A stretch of 6,766 nucleotides of DNA, taken from the NCBI GenBank assembly GCA_012270635.1, contig JAAXHX010000355.1, forward strand, positions 1 to 6,766. Direction: 5' to 3'. Below are positions 4,322-6,766 of the stretch, piece after piece (position 1 is the first letter of the stretch; every line of letters starts with the position of its first letter). The notes under the pieces were generated by a model that searched no databases, was not told the DNA's origin, and saw only the letters and a list, made by a program, of their open reading frames with translations. The DNA is from Dehalococcoidia bacterium. Its GTDB lineage: Bacteria; Chloroflexota; Dehalococcoidia; Plut-88900. The translations under genes were made by a program, and so were the position numbers.

Positions 4322-6049
4322 CTAGGCGGCGACGGTGATTTTTCCCTTCAGCTGCGTGATTGGATGTCCTTCGGTTTCGCTTTCTGCGTACGGGGTTGGT
4401 TCGTGAATGACGATTTCCACGTCGCGTCCGAGGGCGGTCAGGAGGTGGAGGAGATGCTCTACGGAGTGTTCGCGGAAGTGTCCGCGCAGGAGGCGCGATA
4501 GGGCGGGCTGGGAGAGGCCCAGTATTGCGGCTGCGTCGGGTAGTTGGAGTTTATGCTGGCGGATGATCTTTTCGATGCGGGTGACGAGTTGCGCTTTGAG
4601 CAGGTGCGTTTCGGCGTTGGGGAGACCCAGGTCGGCGAAAATGCTGCCGGTGCCGCGTTCGATTTTCAGTGCATCCGTTTGCGTGGCGTTGTATTCCTTA
4701 CGGACGGTTGGATTCTGCCGTGGGGATTCCTCATTCGCCGATTTACGCGTGCGCGGGGGGTTGAAGCAGACAAGGGCGGCGCCTATGAAGGGGAGGGCGA
4801 GGGCGATGAGGTTGATGCCGGGCCAGTTTTCGGTGGGGATGCCGTGTAGCGTGAGGGGGACGAGGCCGAAGCTGACGAGGGCGCAGCCGAGCAGGAGTTG
4901 CCAGGCCGGGGGTGCAGCGCGGCGGGGCGACGGGCCGTTGCGTTCGAAGCGGGTAAAGGCGGCTACGAAAGGGACCAGTGTGAGCGCCAGGACGGCGGTC
5001 CACAGGGGGCGCGTGAGCCACCAGGCGTCTGTGCCGGGGATGAAAGATAGGCCGACGCCGGTGAGCAGCGCCAGGCCGGATACGAGCATCAGGGCGGTGA
5101 AGTGCCAGAGGAAGATGGTCATGATAATGCCGTTGATGAGCGCGGTTGTCGTCCAGAGGGCGCCGCGTTCGAGCAGGCGACGGGCCGGCTTTTCGAGGGC
5201 GAGGAGGAGGCCGGTTTGGGCGGCGCCCAGCGCCAGCATGGTCAGATTTGGCGGCATGTTGTTGCTGATCTCTTCTCCCTGGACGGTTACCATACTGAAG
5301 GGATAGGGGCCGAAGTTCACGAGCGCGATGAGTGCGGTCAGCCCGCCGGCGGCCCACAGGAGACAGCGCCGCGGTCCACCTATGCGGTCAGACTGCCAGG
5401 CGAAGCCGAGTTGGTGGATTGCGAGATAGACGACGAGGTAGTTGAGCCAGCCGAGCAGCCGCCAGCCGGCGCCGAGGGCGAGCAGATCCAAAAGCGCGGC
5501 GGCGGCCACAAGCGCCCAGAAGGAGGCGAGCTTATAGCGTTGCCAGGCGCGGTGGGCGAGAGGAACGAGCAGGACAATAAGAGTGTTGACGACGAGAAAC
5601 CAGACGGGCACGATCGCGACCTGGGAGATGATCTTCAGGTGCACAGGGTCGGGGTCGAGGAGGACCCAGGCCAGGCTGATCAGGGTCCAGGCGACGAGGA
5701 CGGGGAGGACGGGCAGGATGAGCCGCTGCAGCCGGTGGGCCAGCCAGGAGGCGTAACTTTCCTGGCGGCGTTGGGCGGCGTGCCAGCCGAGCCCGTTGAC
5801 GAAGCCGCCGACGAGGAAGAAGATGGGCATGACCTGGAAAAGCCAGGTCAGCCAGCGGACCCAGGGGACGAGGGTGAGGAGGTCGCCGTAGACCAGTTGG
5901 CCGTCCTGGGTATAGGGGGCGACGAGCAGCCAGTGGCCGAGGATGACGAGGCATATAGAGGCGGCGCGTAGGAAATCGACGTAGCGGTTGCGTTCGGGCG
6001 GGGCCTGTGCGGCGAGGCGGGCGGCGTGGGTCCAGACGGGTACGTTTAT
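4322..6049 (-). CDS. Membrane acyltransferase (Acyl_transf_3, OafA-like) fused to a HigA/XRE helix-turn-helix domain; start codon abnormal
   Basis: The reading frame joins two unrelated modules. Numbered from the ATA at 6049 (575 residues), residues 1 to about 432 form a polytopic acyltransferase of about ten membrane helices, transferring acyl groups to an extracytoplasmic sugar or lipid. The conserved R-X10-H is Arg28 to His39 (DFLRAAS...LGHW). Residues about 460-550 form a HigA-like XRE domain (IFADLGLPNAE, then the helix-turn-helix AAILGLSQPALSRLLRG), normally a separate antitoxin of about 100 residues. The joining segment (about 433-460) is polar. The frame has no ATG, GTG or TTG between its upstream TAG stop and the ATG at 5830, and that ATG would discard the Arg and His. 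AGGA lies 7 nt before the ATA at 6049, so an ATG-to-ATA change, or rare ATA/ATC initiation, is likely. Inside, an AAGGAA lies 9 nt before ACG (4684-4682), where the antitoxin's own ATG might once have been. No HigB-type toxin is adjacent. The product could be a true fusion, or a broken gene running into a neighbour. Confidence 0.8.
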   Translation of the reverse strand: MNVPVWTHAARLAAQAPPERNRYVDFLRAASICLVILGHWLLVAPYTQDGQLVYGDLLTLVPWVRWLTWLFQVMPIFFLVGGFVNGLGWHAAQRRQESYASWLAHRLQRLILPVLPVLVAWTLISLAWVLLDPDPVHLKIISQVAIVPVWFLVVNTLIVLLVPLAHRAWQRYKLASFWALVAAAALLDLLALGAGWRLLGWLNYLVVYLAIHQLGFAWQSDRIGGPRRCLLWAAGGLTALIALVNFGPYPFSMVTVQGEEISNNMPPNLTMLALGAAQTGLLLALEKPARRLLERGALWTTTALINGIIMTIFLWHFTALMLVSGLALLTGVGLSFIPGTDAWWLTRPLWTAVLALTLVPFVAAFTRFERNGPSPRRAAPPAWQLLLGCALVSFGLVPLTLHGIPTENWPGINLIALALPFIGAALVCFNPPRTRKSANEESPRQNPTVRKEYNATQTDALKIERGTGSIFADLGLPNAETHLLKAQLVTRIEKIIRQHKLQLPDAAAILGLSQPALSRLLRGHFREHSVEHLLHLLTALGRDVEIVIHEPTPYAESETEGHPITQLKGKITVAA

Positions 6050-6244
6050 GATGGCATCCTGTATAGAGTCAGGGCAGGGAAAGGCGGTTCTCTACCAAAC
6101 TGCACGCGACGGTTTCTATTGAATTGTAACGGCTCCGTGTAAATCCTTAAGTATTCTTGGCCCCAAACCAGATCAGGAACAAGAGAGTATCGTGGGGCGG
6201 TTCACCATGTAGGGGGACACGGATTCGTGGTCGGGAGGGAAGGA
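6050..6244. other. Gene-free upstream region of the acyltransferase gene
   Basis: No gene is seen. On the minus strand TACAAT (6128-6123) could be a -10, but the -35 position has only CTTAAG, so I do not call a promoter. A mini-ORF ATG CCA TCA TAA (6055-6044) overlaps the presumed acyltransferase start in another frame. Confidence 0.4.
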
Positions 6245-6766
6245 GGGCAGGTACAGGGGGTGCCCCGACCGCGGCGGTCTGGGGGGAAGGGGGAGTCGAT
6301 GGGGTTGGGCGGTCCTGGGCAGGCATAAGGCCTGCCCCTACCGCAGCGGTCTGGGGGAAGGGGGAGTCAATGGGTGGCGGCGGTCCTGGGCAGGCACAAG
6401 GCCTGCCCCTACCGCAGCGGTCTGGGGGAAGGGGGAGTCAATGGGTGTGGGCGGACGTGGGCAGGCACAAGGCCTGCCCCTACCGCAGCGGTCTGGGCGG
6501 AAGAGGGAGTCGATGCGGGAGGGCGATCCTGGGCAGGCACAAGGCCTGCCCCTACCGCAGCGGTCTGGGGGAAGGGGGAGTCGATGGGTGTGGGCGGACA
6601 AGGGCAGGCACAAGGCCTGCCCCTACCGCAGCGGTCTGGGGGGAAGGTGGGGTCGAAAGGGTGGGCGGGCCAGGGCAGGCACAAGGCCTGCCCCTACCGC
6701 AGCGGTCTAGGGGGAAGGGGGAGTCGATGCGGGAGGGCGGACAAGGGCACCCACAAGGGGTGCCCC
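6245..6766 (-). repeat. Tandem array of 71-72 bp REP-like units, continuing past the window edge
   Basis: Units begin at 6245 (degenerate), 6317, 6388, 6459, 6531, 6602, 6673 and 6745 (cut by the edge). Each core is GGGCAGGC-ACAAG-GCCTGCCC followed by CTAC. On the minus strand this reads GTAG and then a hairpin with 8-bp arms, the layout of REP elements recognised by REP-associated (RAYT) transposases. Next comes an odd palindrome ACCGC-A-GCGGT, then a G-rich spacer of about 35 bp that is also conserved between units. All units point the same way. The last core is GGGCACCC-ACAAG-GGGTGCCC, a double compensatory change in the stem. In the degenerate first unit one arm is of each type and GTAG is lost. 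The period is not a multiple of three, so the array does not encode a repeat protein. No RAYT gene is in view. Confidence 0.85.

Noticed and set aside
5102..5971. Plus-strand frame of 289 codons opposite the acyltransferase
   Set aside because: It is a highly charged, low-complexity translation of the antisense strand of a membrane protein, with no family resemblance and no start signal.
6338..6710. Open frames in the array encoding repeated TAAVGAGLVPAQ-like peptides on both strands
   Set aside because: They are translations of the palindromic units. The 71-72 bp period rotates the frame, so different units are read in different frames, and there is no ribosome binding site or non-repeat sequence.
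6245..6766. CRISPR array
   Set aside because: The period is regular, but the sequences between the palindromes are nearly the same from unit to unit rather than unique spacers, and no cas gene is present.

Overview
A high-GC window from a bacterium I cannot place firmly. The overall character fits a Chloroflexota-like genome, but this is a weak inference. The features are a GC-ending codon preference, a secreted lipoprotein with an acidic Ala/Pro-rich linker, and abundant GTAG-flanked palindromes. Every protein gene I can support lies on the minus strand, so the window is best read from right to left.

Right end (about 6050-6766): no gene. From 6245 to the window edge lies a tandem array of 71-72 bp units. 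Each carries a REP-like palindrome with a GTAG on the minus-strand 5' side and a G-rich spacer. Next, 4322-6049 encodes a membrane acyltransferase of the Acyl_transf_3 (OafA-like) family joined in frame to a HigA/XRE-type helix-turn-helix domain. No normal start codon lies upstream of its catalytic R-X10-H motif: an ATA sits where the ATG should be. The gap 3951-4321 holds two more REP-like palindromes, a G-rich tract and a candidate promoter with a 14-bp perfect palindrome.

Middle (2761-3950): an AAA/RecF-like ATPase of the COG4637 type. Its stop codon overlaps the start of a second gene, of which only the N-terminus remains. That stub begins MYVRLNFIVEGQTEET, which I recognise as the start of DUF4276 proteins, the usual downstream partner of such ATPases. 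The window therefore seems to hold a decayed two-gene ATPase plus Toprim-like system of the sort seen in defence loci. The 650 bp downstream of the stub is gene-free and mosaic. It contains two arrays of short repeats phased at about one or two helical turns, one of which looks like the end of a TniA/TnsB-type transposon.

Left end (1-2230): a metal-uptake ABC operon. A TroA-like substrate-binding lipoprotein is followed by an ATP-binding protein that runs off the window. The permease is presumably beyond the edge. A promoter with TTGACA and a 17-bp spacer has a DtxR/MntR-like dyad over its -10 hexamer, which suggests repression by Mn or Fe through a DtxR-family regulator encoded elsewhere. 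The binding protein would capture Mn2+, Zn2+ or Fe2+ outside the membrane, and the ATPase would power import.
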